Of a stretch of DNA of 7,740 nucleotides, positions 1-6,192 are shown one piece after another. Source of the DNA: Clostridiales bacterium (GTDB lineage Bacteria; Bacillota; Clostridia; Lachnospirales; WQUN01). The first letter of the stretch is position 1; every line of letters begins with the position of its first letter. The DNA is taken from positions 1 to 7,740 of the forward strand of contig JAIRVD010000356.1 of NCBI GenBank assembly GCA_031254075.1, given 5' to 3'. The translations under genes and the position numbers were made by a program. The notes under the pieces are model-generated. The model saw only the letters and a list, made by a program, of their open reading frames with translations, had not been told where the DNA came from and ran no database searches.

Positions 1-282
1 TGTGAACGTTGCGTTTATGTTTTTGCCGATTGTGCCGAATGCTTGTGAGCGTTCGAACGATTGGTTAAGTTGCATCTGCTGTTCCAATGCCGAGAACTGC
101 GCCATTTGCGCAATGAAATCTCTGTCGTCCATCGGATTAAGCGGGTCTTGGTATTGCAATTGCGTAATCAGCAACTGTAAAAACGCGTTTTTGTCAAGCT
201 CTTGACGCGGTTCGCGGGTGCTTGCAGCCCAAGTGGTTTGACTTTGTGAAACAGTGTCAATACCGAGAAACGAGTTGGACAT
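1..282 (-). CDS. flgD: Flagellar hook assembly scaffold (hook cap) FlgD, N-terminal part
   Basis: The first 94 residues are present; the gene runs off the left edge of the window. FlgD caps the growing hook and guides FlgE polymerisation outside the cell; it is itself exported by the flagellar type III apparatus. The visible part carries the conserved FlgD N-terminal signature at about residues 29-68: a LDKNAFLQLL stretch, then TQLQYQDPLNPMDD, then FIAQMAQFSALEQ. Residues 1-28 are Ser/Thr/Gln-rich, as expected for a flexible export signal. The ATG at 282 is preceded by a strong AGGAGGTG Shine-Dalgarno, so the start is secure. It lies 29 bases after the fliK stop, the usual Bacillota and spirochete order, with flgE expected next outside the window. 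The Ig-like and FnIII-like C-terminal domains cannot be seen. The family call is very secure. Confidence 0.96.
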   Translation of the reverse strand, partial: MSNSFLGIDTVSQSQTTWAASTREPRQELDKNAFLQLLITQLQYQDPLNPMDDRDFIAQMAQFSALEQQMQLNQSFERSQAFGTIGKNINATFT

Positions 283-286
283 TTTA

Positions 287-294
287 CACCTCCT
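287..294 (-). promoter_or_regulatory. Ribosome binding site of flgD
   Basis: On the minus strand this reads AGGAGGTG, a near-perfect anti-16S match, 4 bases from the flgD ATG (6 from the end of AGGAGG). It fixes the flgD start and lies in the 29-base gap after fliK. Confidence 0.85.
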
Positions 295-311
295 GTTTTT
301 TTTCGGCGGAA

Positions 312-1661
312 TTACACTGCAATATCAATTACGCCGTTGTGATGCGAGACTGCTTGCTCGGGAGTTTCGTTTGAAACGTCTTCGATTGTTTCGGCGCGGC
401 GGCGGCTGCTTTGACGTGCCCGTTCGAATTGATTCAATCGTTCGTTGTCGTCTTGACGAACCGATACCGAAAGCTCTGAGAATTTAATTCCTTGCTCATC
501 CAAAGCGTCGCGTAATAAGTTGAAGTTTGATTCAAGTGCTTCCTTAACGCGTTGGTTTTCCGCTTCGAACTGTGCCATGACGATGCCGTTCTGTGTAATT
601 ACTCTGAGAACGATGTCGCCGAGTGTTTCCGGACGAAGGGTCATTCGGATTTCGTTAAACTGTTCGCCCGAAAATGAAAGCTTGACGTGGTTCATGATTT
701 GTTGAATTACGTCGGTTGTGTTTACGGGCTGCTGTGGTGCCGCTTGCCGAACTGCTTGCTCAACTTTTACCGCGACTGTTTCAATGCTTTGCGCCGGATT
801 CGTAACTTGCGATTCGTTTACTGTGACTTTTTCGGCGACGGGAAGGGTCGTGTCCGCGATTTCAATTTCTTCGGTCACGGGTTGTGTCTCCGCTTGCTCT
901 GTTGTTGACTGCTGTTTTGTGTTATTCGAAGGGTTTTCGCGCGTGTTGTTGTTTGATACAACAATTTTGCCGTCTTCTTCGATTATCTGCAATCCTTCCA
1001 AGTCAACATCCAAGTCTTCAATCAGCGTAGTCGGCTTTGCCTCTGCTTGAATTTCCACAGGTGCGTTGTTTACCGCCGCATTCGGCTTGACTTGAGCGGT
1101 CAGATTCGACATTACTTCGTTTACTGCCTTGTAAAGCTCGGGGAATTTCGGGTCTGTAAGTAATTCCACGGGGCTTTCCGCATCAAGAGCGAACTGTAAC
1201 AGTTTTGAAACTGCCTGCGGGTCGGTTAAATCGGCAACTTCCATTCCGAGTTGCTGCAACATTTCCGTCAAAACTTCCACCGGAATTTGCAAAATCGCGG
1301 CTACCGCTTCAAGGGCTTGCGTTTCGTCGATTGGAATTTCGACAACGGGAGCAGTTTCGGCGGGTGCGGTTGTTGCTTCAACCGTTGCAACTGCGGCTGT
1401 GTTTGTCGTGTCTTCGGCTTTTTGCGTATTCTCGCGACGGCGAACAGACTGCTCTTTGTTTCTTGTTTCATCGGTGCGGCTTTTGCGATTATCGTTTTGC
1501 TGATTGCTTTGATTCCCTTGATTGCTCACAGCCGGTTCAAATTTCTGCCGTTTCTCCGCTTCCGCAAAAAACATCCGGAAATCGCTTCCGCTTTGTGCGT
1601 CGTTTGCTTTTTTGCCCGCAGCGTTTTGGAATTTCGCGTTTACCATGTCAATTATTCGCAT
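312..1661 (-). CDS. fliK: Flagellar hook-length control protein FliK
   Basis: A 449-residue protein. FliK is secreted during hook growth, measures hook length and makes FlhB switch export from hook to filament substrates. The C-terminal Flg_hook (FliK_C) domain is at about residues 324-403, with the diagnostic LRPETLG at 342-348 followed by alternating hydrophobic strands, an amphipathic helix and a FSELSVSV strand. Residues 112-188 form a predicted compact helical region (ALEAVAAILQIPVEVL, QQLGMEVADL) like the N-terminal helical part I recall in clostridial FliK. Residues 42-105 and 190-313 are low-complexity, rich in Q, N, T, E and A, fitting a disordered ruler. The ATG at 1661 is chosen because AAGGAGG sits 6 bases upstream; the frame is open 15 codons further to another ATG (1706), but that has no ribosome binding site and adds an unlikely N-terminus. 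No frameshift is seen. It lies 53 bases after the ylxF/flbB-like gene and 29 bases before flgD. Confidence 0.93.
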   Translation of the reverse strand: MRIIDMVNAKFQNAAGKKANDAQSGSDFRMFFAEAEKRQKFEPAVSNQGNQSNQQNDNRKSRTDETRNKEQSVRRRENTQKAEDTTNTAAVATVEATTAPAETAPVVEIPIDETQALEAVAAILQIPVEVLTEMLQQLGMEVADLTDPQAVSKLLQFALDAESPVELLTDPKFPELYKAVNEVMSNLTAQVKPNAAVNNAPVEIQAEAKPTTLIEDLDVDLEGLQIIEEDGKIVVSNNNTRENPSNNTKQQSTTEQAETQPVTEEIEIADTTLPVAEKVTVNESQVTNPAQSIETVAVKVEQAVRQAAPQQPVNTTDVIQQIMNHVKLSFSGEQFNEIRMTLRPETLGDIVLRVITQNGIVMAQFEAENQRVKEALESNFNLLRDALDEQGIKFSELSVSVRQDDNERLNQFERARQSSRRRAETIEDVSNETPEQAVSHHNGVIDIAV

Positions 1662-1667
1662 TTTCTT

Positions 1668-1674
1668 CCTCCTT
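1668..1674 (-). promoter_or_regulatory. Ribosome binding site of fliK
   Basis: The minus strand reads AAGGAGG, 6 bases from the ATG at 1661. This decides between that start and the longer in-frame ATG at 1706, which has no such site. Confidence 0.85.
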
Positions 1675-1695
1675 TCTACTAAATTAATATATAAA

Positions 1696-1706
1696 GTGCA
1701 ATGCAC
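1696..1706. repeat. Short perfect palindrome GTGCA-A-TGCAC before fliK
   Basis: An 11-base hyphenated palindrome with 5-base arms lies in the 53-base gap between the ylxF/flbB-like gene and fliK, next to an AT-rich stretch (ATTAATATATAAA on the plus strand). The stem is too short and lacks a T-run suitable for an intrinsic terminator. It could be a small operator or a chance palindrome; I see no promoter well placed for it. Confidence 0.3.
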
Positions 1707-1714
1707 ATCATATC

Positions 1715-2617
1715 TTATTCATCTGACGGTTCCTCAGGTTCCTCTTCCGGTTCTTCTTCAAACGGAATCGGCGTCGGTGTTGCGGTGGGTGAGGGGAGTG
1801 TTGCAATATTGGGCAATTCCGGTGCCGGAACAAGAGGCGAAAAGGTCGGCGCTTCGTATGAAAGCAGAATCGTAAAATTGGTTGAAACGATTTGGTCCAT
1901 TTCATCAAAAATTTCAGCGCGTCTTGCGGCACCCATCGACCTTACCAACATAATGGCAAGCTCCTGCTCGGCGAGAAGCAACCTCTCGAGGTTTTCGGCG
2001 GCGCGTTTTGTTTCCATATTATTATATGTGCTTACGAGTACGCGGTTATTTTCGATGAATATACGAATTGCCTCGGCTTCGGCGTAAGCCCTTGCCAATA
2101 TATCTTGCGGAACCAAATCATGGTCAACGATTGCTTCGAAAAATGTTACGAAATTATTCGGGTCGTTATGCGCAAGCATTTGCGTAAACAACGCGCTTGT
2201 TTCGCGATATTGCTGCCAGCGTGCCTCAAAACGCGAAAGATGCTCAATTCGTGAGTTTGCGGACGCAAGCTGTGCGTTAAGCGCGTCGCGTTGACTTTCC
2301 AAGCTTGCAATTTGAACGCGATTATTATTAATAAGCACACGCATTTCGTCGGGAGTCATTTCTTCCGACGCATCCTCTTCCTCTGCCGGAGGAAACATTG
2401 AGCCTATAAGCGGTGCATTTCGTATGTAGCGCATTACATATCTTTCACGAATGCCCCCGACATCAAACACAAGTACAACAATACCCGCGACGGCAATCGC
2501 TCCGAGAATCAAAAGAATGACAAGTGCTATTATACAGCCTTTGCCTTTCTTTGCACCTGTATTTTTATTGGAACCTCTTCCTGAAAAATCTAAATCGCCT
2601 GAAGATTTCGGGGGCAT
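1715..2617 (-). CDS. Membrane-anchored MgtE_N-like flagellar protein (YlxF/FlbB/MotE type)
   Basis: A 300-residue single-pass membrane protein between fliJ and fliK, the place of ylxF in Bacillus and flbB in Borrelia. Residues 1-27 are polar and basic (KKGKG just before the membrane). Residues 28-50 are one strong transmembrane helix. Residues 51-76 resemble the juxtamembrane linker of this family (GGIRERY, NAPLIGSMFPP). Residues 91-141 look like a coiled coil (NNNRVQIASLESQRDALNAQ). Residues 143-252 form a helical region ending in MgtE_N-like repeats (TYNNMETKRAAENL, AEIFDEMDQIVSTNFTILL). Residues 256-300 are a Pro/Thr-rich then Glu-rich tail (PTATPTPIP, EEEPEEEPEEP). Basic residues flank both sides of the helix, but relatives place the C-terminal part outside the membrane. 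In Borrelia FlbB builds the periplasmic collar; in Campylobacter MotE is a chaperone of the MotC scaffold. By analogy this is probably a scaffold near the rotor or stator, but its exact role here is inferred. The ATG follows an AAGGAGGGG site. Confidence 0.75.
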   Translation of the reverse strand: MPPKSSGDLDFSGRGSNKNTGAKKGKGCIIALVILLILGAIAVAGIVVLVFDVGGIRERYVMRYIRNAPLIGSMFPPAEEEDASEEMTPDEMRVLINNNRVQIASLESQRDALNAQLASANSRIEHLSRFEARWQQYRETSALFTQMLAHNDPNNFVTFFEAIVDHDLVPQDILARAYAEAEAIRIFIENNRVLVSTYNNMETKRAAENLERLLLAEQELAIMLVRSMGAARRAEIFDEMDQIVSTNFTILLSYEAPTFSPLVPAPELPNIATLPSPTATPTPIPFEEEPEEEPEEPSDE

Positions 2618-2621
2618 GTAA

Positions 2622-2630
2622 CCCCTCCTT
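2622..2630 (-). promoter_or_regulatory. Ribosome binding site of the YlxF/FlbB-like gene
   Basis: The minus strand reads AAGGAGGGG just upstream of the ATG at 2617, inside the 22-base gap after fliJ. The AAGGAGG core is 6 bases from the start codon. It fixes the start. Confidence 0.85.
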
Positions 2631-2639
2631 TGAAAAATT

Positions 2640-3080
2640 TCAAGTCTGAGAATATTTGTAACTTACCAATTCATCAACTTGTTTGCGTTCTGCCATGTCG
2701 GCTTCTTTCAAAAATTCTTCGTGTGCGTTTTCTTTTACAATTTCAAGGGCTTTGCGTTCCTTCATTGCCTGAATAAGTTCTTGGCGTTTTTTCTCCGCGA
2801 ATCTTTCGGCGGCGGCAACGCGCTCTTCCTGAACTTTTATTTGATGTTTCAAGCGTTCAATATTGTTGTTATACCGCCGAATTTCAAACGGCGAAATATT
2901 TCTCGAAACCGATTGCCGTAATTTTTCAATCGTCTCATCTTTTCTTTGGATAAATTCCGCGAGTTTTTGTTTTTCCTCTGCCAAAGTTTGAAGAGCTTTG
3001 GCGTATTCCAACTCTTTTTGGTCTTCGATTTGCTCTTTAATTCCCAAATACTGCTGAAGGCGGAACTGAAAACGCGGCAT
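2640..3080 (-). CDS. fliJ: Flagellar export chaperone/ATPase stalk protein FliJ
   Basis: A 146-residue, almost entirely coiled-coil protein, the usual FliJ length. FliJ sits in the centre of the FliI hexamer like the gamma stalk of an F-type ATPase, links it to FlhA and escorts export chaperones in the cytoplasm. The N-terminus has the family pattern F-x-F-R-L-Q-x-Y-L-x-I-K-E (residues 4-16), followed by long charged heptad-like helices (ALQTLAEEKQKLAEF; QIKVQEERVAAAERF) to about residue 140. Its ATG shares one base with the stop of fliI (TAATG), and only a weak AAGGGGA lies 10 bases upstream, so translation is probably coupled to fliI. Sequence identity in this family is low, so the call leans on position and coiled-coil pattern together; both agree well. 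Confidence 0.9.
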   Translation of the reverse strand: MPRFQFRLQQYLGIKEQIEDQKELEYAKALQTLAEEKQKLAEFIQRKDETIEKLRQSVSRNISPFEIRRYNNNIERLKHQIKVQEERVAAAERFAEKKRQELIQAMKERKALEIVKENAHEEFLKEADMAERKQVDELVSYKYSQT

Positions 3081-4384
3081 TAACCAACAATCCCCTTGAG
3101 CATATTTATCGAATCCTCCATTGAAATTTTTTCTTCAACAGTCTGAACAAGAAATTCGTTAATTGCGTCATGCTTTGAAATTGCGTCATCAATTTCCGCG
3201 CTCGAACCTTTTACATACGCTCCGATATTTATTAAATCTTCCGAGTTTGCGTATATTGCCATTGATTTTTTCAATTGATTTGCGGCATCTTTATGTTCTT
3301 TTTCGACGATGTCAGACATGCAACGGCTGACGCTTGCCAAAACATCAATGGAAGGATAGTGATTTCGGTTTGCGATTTTCCTGGAAAGGACAATATGCCC
3401 GTCAAGAACACTTCGCGCCGTATCTGTTACGGGTTCAGTCAAATCGTCGCCGTCCACAAGAACGGTGTAAAGCCCCGTTATAGAACCTTTATCGGAATTC
3501 CCGGCGCGTTCAAGCAATCGCGGAATTGTCGAAAACACAGAAGGGGTATAGCCTCGTGAAACGGGCGGCTCACCGATTGCCAGCCCGACTTCGCGTTGCG
3601 CCATTGCATAGCGCGTGAGCGAGTCCATAAGTAGCATTACATCTTTGCCTTTTTCGCGAAAATATTCCGCGATGCTTGTTGCAACTTCCGCCGCCTTCAA
3701 ACGAACAAGCGCGGGCGTATCCGATGTCGCAATCACTAAAATCGAACGAGACAAACCTTCCTCGCCTAAATCTTTCTCGATAAATTCACGAACCTCGCGT
3801 CCGCGTTCGCCGACAAGCGCGATAACGTTAATGTCGGCTTTAGTGTTTCGCGCAATCATTCCCATCAGCGTGCTTTTTCCCACACCGCTACCTGCGAAAA
3901 TACCCACGCGCTGTCCTTTTCCGATTGTAAGAAGTCCGTCGATTGCTTTTACGCCGAGCATTAACGGTTCGGCGATTCGATTTCGCGTGAGCGGGTCGGG
4001 TGCGGGATTCGTTACATTGTATATTTCGCCGTCGTCGATTGCGGGTTTTCCGTCCATCGGACGACCGAGTCCGTCTAACGCGCGTCCGAGCAGCGATTCC
4101 GAAATTTCTATTGTAATCGGACGTTCCTGCGCCTCAACCTGATTTCCGGGTCCGACACCTTGCATATTTCCGAGCGGCATAAGTAAAATATTATTATTTT
4201 TAAATCCGACAACTTCCGAAAGAACTCCGTCGCCGTATTTGCCCGCCTTGATTAAGCAAGTCTGGCTGATGTTTACATCGGGACCGACGGACTCAATGGT
4301 TAAGCCCACGACTTGCGAGACTTTTCCCAGTTTGCGAATGTAGTTTTTTTCAAGTACCGTTTGGTATTTCGATAAAATACTCAC
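3080..4384 (-). CDS. fliI: Flagellum-specific export ATPase FliI
   Basis: A 434-residue F1-beta-like ATPase of the flagellar type III secretion system; it hydrolyses ATP at the export gate in the cytoplasm with FliH and FliJ. The Walker A loop GSGVGKST is at 165-172, the catalytic glutamate region GERGREVREF at 192-201 (E193), and Walker B VMLLMD at 249-254 followed by SLTRYAMAQREVGLA. GEPPVSRGYTPSVF (271-284) and YTVLVDGDD (306-314) are family hallmarks. The N-terminal beta-barrel is about 1-95; the C-terminal helical domain starts near 355. All key residues are intact and the length is normal (438 in B. subtilis). The start is a GTG, with a modest GAGG 5 bases upstream; no in-frame ATG is available further up before a stop, so GTG is the best choice. 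It follows fliH by 28 bases and overlaps fliJ by one base. Confidence 0.98.
   Translation of the reverse strand: MSILSKYQTVLEKNYIRKLGKVSQVVGLTIESVGPDVNISQTCLIKAGKYGDGVLSEVVGFKNNNILLMPLGNMQGVGPGNQVEAQERPITIEISESLLGRALDGLGRPMDGKPAIDDGEIYNVTNPAPDPLTRNRIAEPLMLGVKAIDGLLTIGKGQRVGIFAGSGVGKSTLMGMIARNTKADINVIALVGERGREVREFIEKDLGEEGLSRSILVIATSDTPALVRLKAAEVATSIAEYFREKGKDVMLLMDSLTRYAMAQREVGLAIGEPPVSRGYTPSVFSTIPRLLERAGNSDKGSITGLYTVLVDGDDLTEPVTDTARSVLDGHIVLSRKIANRNHYPSIDVLASVSRCMSDIVEKEHKDAANQLKKSMAIYANSEDLINIGAYVKGSSAEIDDAISKHDAINEFLVQTVEEKISMEDSINMLKGIVG
3091..3097 (-). promoter_or_regulatory. Weak ribosome binding site of fliJ inside the fliI end
   Basis: The minus strand reads AAGGGGA, 10 bases from the fliJ ATG. 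The spacing is long and the match is partial, so the overlapping TAATG stop-start at 3078-3082 is likely the main route by which ribosomes reach fliJ. Confidence 0.4.
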
Positions 4385-4389
4385 AGACG

Positions 4390-4393
4390 CCTC
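4390..4393 (-). promoter_or_regulatory. Ribosome binding site for the GTG start of fliI
   Basis: The minus strand reads GTGAGG, with GAGG 5 bases before the GTG at 4384. It is weaker than the sites of the downstream genes but supports the non-ATG start in the 28-base gap after fliH. Confidence 0.55.
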
Positions 4394-4412
4394 ACTTTGA
4401 TGGCAACCAAGC

Positions 4413-5177
4413 CTATTTATTATTTAAAATGTAAGTAAGGTTTGCGCGAAGCGATTCAAACTGCTGTCCCAAGCTACAATCAATATCGCCGAACGGCGTT
4501 TCGATTATGCAGTCGAGAGGCGAAAGGCTTAAATCTTTCGTAATCGTAAGCTTTACCGAACCGTCCGTATGCGCTAAAAGCTCATCTTTATTTTTTTTAA
4601 CGGCTTCGAAGTCGTCTGCGGAAACATGAACCGTAATGTTTCCGGAAATTTGTGATGACGCAAAACCCTGCTTGACAAGATTTACAATAATCGCGGGATT
4701 TACATCAGCGATATTGCCTAAAAGTTTTTCCGTGATTCCGATAATCATTTCGACGATTTCGGGTTCGAGATTATTTTGCATTGCTTCGCGTTCCGCGATT
4801 GCGTCGTCCAATATTTGTTGCGCCTGCGCTTTTAACGCATCACCTTCGCGAGTTGCCGTGTCCATTCCGTTCTTGTATCCCATGTCGCGCGCTTCGGAAA
4901 TTACTCTTTCGGTTTCGTCCTGCGCGCTTTTCAAAAGTAATTCTTTTTCTTCAATTGCCGCCATGCGTGAATTGCTGATTATTTCTTCGGCTTGACGCTC
5001 GGCGTGCCGAATAATTCTTGCGGCGGCTTTTTCGGCGTCTCTTTTTATGTCAACGGTTTCCGTAACATCGTCGTCGTAAATATTTACAATCGGAGCCGAG
5101 CCTGTTTCGATTACAATTTTGTTCTCGGTGTCGAGGTTGACCATTGCGGGTTTTAAAATTTGTCTAAAGGACAACAT
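4413..5177 (-). CDS. fliH: Flagellar export ATPase regulator/stator FliH
   Basis: A 254-residue cytoplasmic protein that binds FliI and tethers it to the C-ring and export gate. The N-terminus (SFRQILKPAMV) matches the short conserved start of Bacillota FliH. Residues 46-135 are a long charged helix (RDAEKAAARIIRHAERQAEEII; GYKNGMDTATREG at 100-112 corresponds to the GY-x-x-G region). Residues 138-250 are the FliH/V-ATPase E-subunit-like domain, with EPEIVEMIIGITEKLL and a closing DLSLSPLDCIIETPFGDID, then LGQQFESLRANL. The frame is open to an ATG at 5234, but the start at 5177 is preferred: it gives the family N-terminus and has GGAG upstream. This start overlaps the end of fliG by 14 bases, implying translational coupling. 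Sequence conservation in FliH is weak; position and C-terminal motif make the call solid. Confidence 0.92.
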   Translation of the reverse strand: MLSFRQILKPAMVNLDTENKIVIETGSAPIVNIYDDDVTETVDIKRDAEKAAARIIRHAERQAEEIISNSRMAAIEEKELLLKSAQDETERVISEARDMGYKNGMDTATREGDALKAQAQQILDDAIAEREAMQNNLEPEIVEMIIGITEKLLGNIADVNPAIIVNLVKQGFASSQISGNITVHVSADDFEAVKKNKDELLAHTDGSVKLTITKDLSLSPLDCIIETPFGDIDCSLGQQFESLRANLTYILNNK

Positions 5178-6189
5178 CGTCTCCACCACCACGGGCGACA
5201 ATAATTTCGCCGGATTCTTGTAATCTGCGTACAATGTTTACGATTTTTTGCTGTGATTCTTCCATGTCGGTGCGGCGAATCGGACCCATGTAGTCCATAT
5301 CTTCCTGTATCATCGAAGCAAGGCGTTTCGAAAGGTTCGAGAAGATGTGCGATTTTAATTCTTCCGAACAGCCTTTCAGCGCGATGCCGAGTTCTTTTTG
5401 GTCAACTTCTTTCAGCACCTGCTGAACATCGCGGTTCGAAAGCATGAGAATGTCTTCGAATACGAACATCTTGCGACGGATTTCTTCTGCGAGTTCGATG
5501 TCTTCGACTTCGAGAGTTTCGATAATGTGTTTTTCCGTTGTGCGGTCTACCGCGTTCAGGATTTCTACAATTGCGTCTACGCCGCCGGCTTGGGTGTAGT
5601 CTTCGGTCATTAGCGCACTGAGTTTCTTTTCGAAAACTTTTTCCACTTCCTTGATAACGTCGGGCGAAGTTCCTTCCATCAACGCAATACGGCGAGCAAC
5701 CTCGGCTTGCTTGTCGGGAACAAGACTGCCGATAACTTCCGCCGCCTGTTTAGGTCGAAGGTATGACAAAATAAGCGCGATGGTTTGCGGGTGCTCGTTT
5801 TGCAGAAAGTTGGTGATTTGCGAGGCATCCGTCTTTCGAATAAAGTCGAAAGGTCGCACTTGCAGTGAAACGGTAAGCTTGGATAATATTTCGAAAGCTT
5901 TGCTTTCGCCCAATGCTTTTTCAAGAATATTTTTCGCGTAGGAAATTCCGCCCTCAGTGATATACTGTTGGGCGATACATATTTGATAGAATTCGTCAAG
6001 CACACCGTCTTTAATTTCCGGCAAAACGGTTTGCGTATTTGCGATTTCGAGAGTCAGCGATTCGATTTCGGCTTCTTTGAGATGCTTAAAAACCTGTGCC
6101 GATTTTTCCGGACCCAATGTTATAAGCAAAATTGCGGCTTTTTCGCGCCCTGTAAGGCTAGATATTGTTGATGCTGAGGTAACCGGCAT
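5164..6189 (-). CDS. fliG: Flagellar motor switch protein FliG
   Basis: A 341-residue rotor protein that binds FliF on one side and FliM on the other and takes torque from the stators at its C-terminal domain. The N-terminal FliF-binding domain is at about 10-105 (LTGREKAAILLITLG, TEGGISYAKNILEKALG). The middle domain has LQVRPFDFIRKTD (109-121) and the EHPQTIALILSYL motif (132-144) for FliM contact. The hinge motif MFVFED is at 241-246. The C-terminal torque helix keeps charged residues: K272, R289, E296, D297 and R305 line up with E. coli K264, R281, D288, D289 and R297 by my manual alignment. The protein ends in GEIIVARGGGDDVVL, typical of Bacillota-type FliG. ATG 6189 is 3 bases after the fliF stop, with GAGGAG inside the fliF end; its own end overlaps fliH by 14 bases. 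No defects are seen. Confidence 0.98.
   Translation of the reverse strand: MPVTSASTISSLTGREKAAILLITLGPEKSAQVFKHLKEAEIESLTLEIANTQTVLPEIKDGVLDEFYQICIAQQYITEGGISYAKNILEKALGESKAFEILSKLTVSLQVRPFDFIRKTDASQITNFLQNEHPQTIALILSYLRPKQAAEVIGSLVPDKQAEVARRIALMEGTSPDVIKEVEKVFEKKLSALMTEDYTQAGGVDAIVEILNAVDRTTEKHIIETLEVEDIELAEEIRRKMFVFEDILMLSNRDVQQVLKEVDQKELGIALKGCSEELKSHIFSNLSKRLASMIQEDMDYMGPIRRTDMEESQQKIVNIVRRLQESGEIIVARGGGDDVVL
5181..5184 (-). promoter_or_regulatory. Weak ribosome binding site of fliH inside fliG
   Basis: The minus strand reads GGTGGAG, with GGAG only 3 bases from the fliH ATG. It is short-spaced and also encodes the Gly-Gly-Asp end of FliG, so fliH translation probably depends on ribosomes finishing fliG. 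Confidence 0.4.
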
Positions 6190-6192
6190 GGT

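Noticed and set aside
283..311. Possible terminator between fliK and flgD
   Set aside because: The gap has a run of A on the minus strand (T on the plus strand) but no stem; it holds the flgD ribosome binding site and the operon reads through.
1205..1687. Plus-strand open frame of 160 codons opposite fliK
   Set aside because: Its composition (Arg, Leu, Phe, Cys) is what an antisense frame of a Gln/Glu/Ala-rich gene gives; a competing overlapping plus-strand frame exists and there is no family signal.
1662..1706. Longer fliK N-terminus starting at the ATG at 1706
   Set aside because: It would translate the fliK ribosome binding site itself and has no Shine-Dalgarno; the ATG at 1661 has a perfect one.
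3615..4142. Plus-strand open frame of 175 codons
   Set aside because: It lies wholly opposite fliI, whose ATPase motifs are unmistakable; it has a Ser/Pro/Ile-rich shadow composition and no ribosome binding site that I can see.
5892..5908. Perfect hairpin, 7-base arms and 3-base loop (CGAAAGC-TTT-GCTTTCG)
   Set aside because: It lies inside a conserved part of fliG (codons for the GESKAFE stretch) with no T-run; it is explained by coding sequence and cannot be a terminator.
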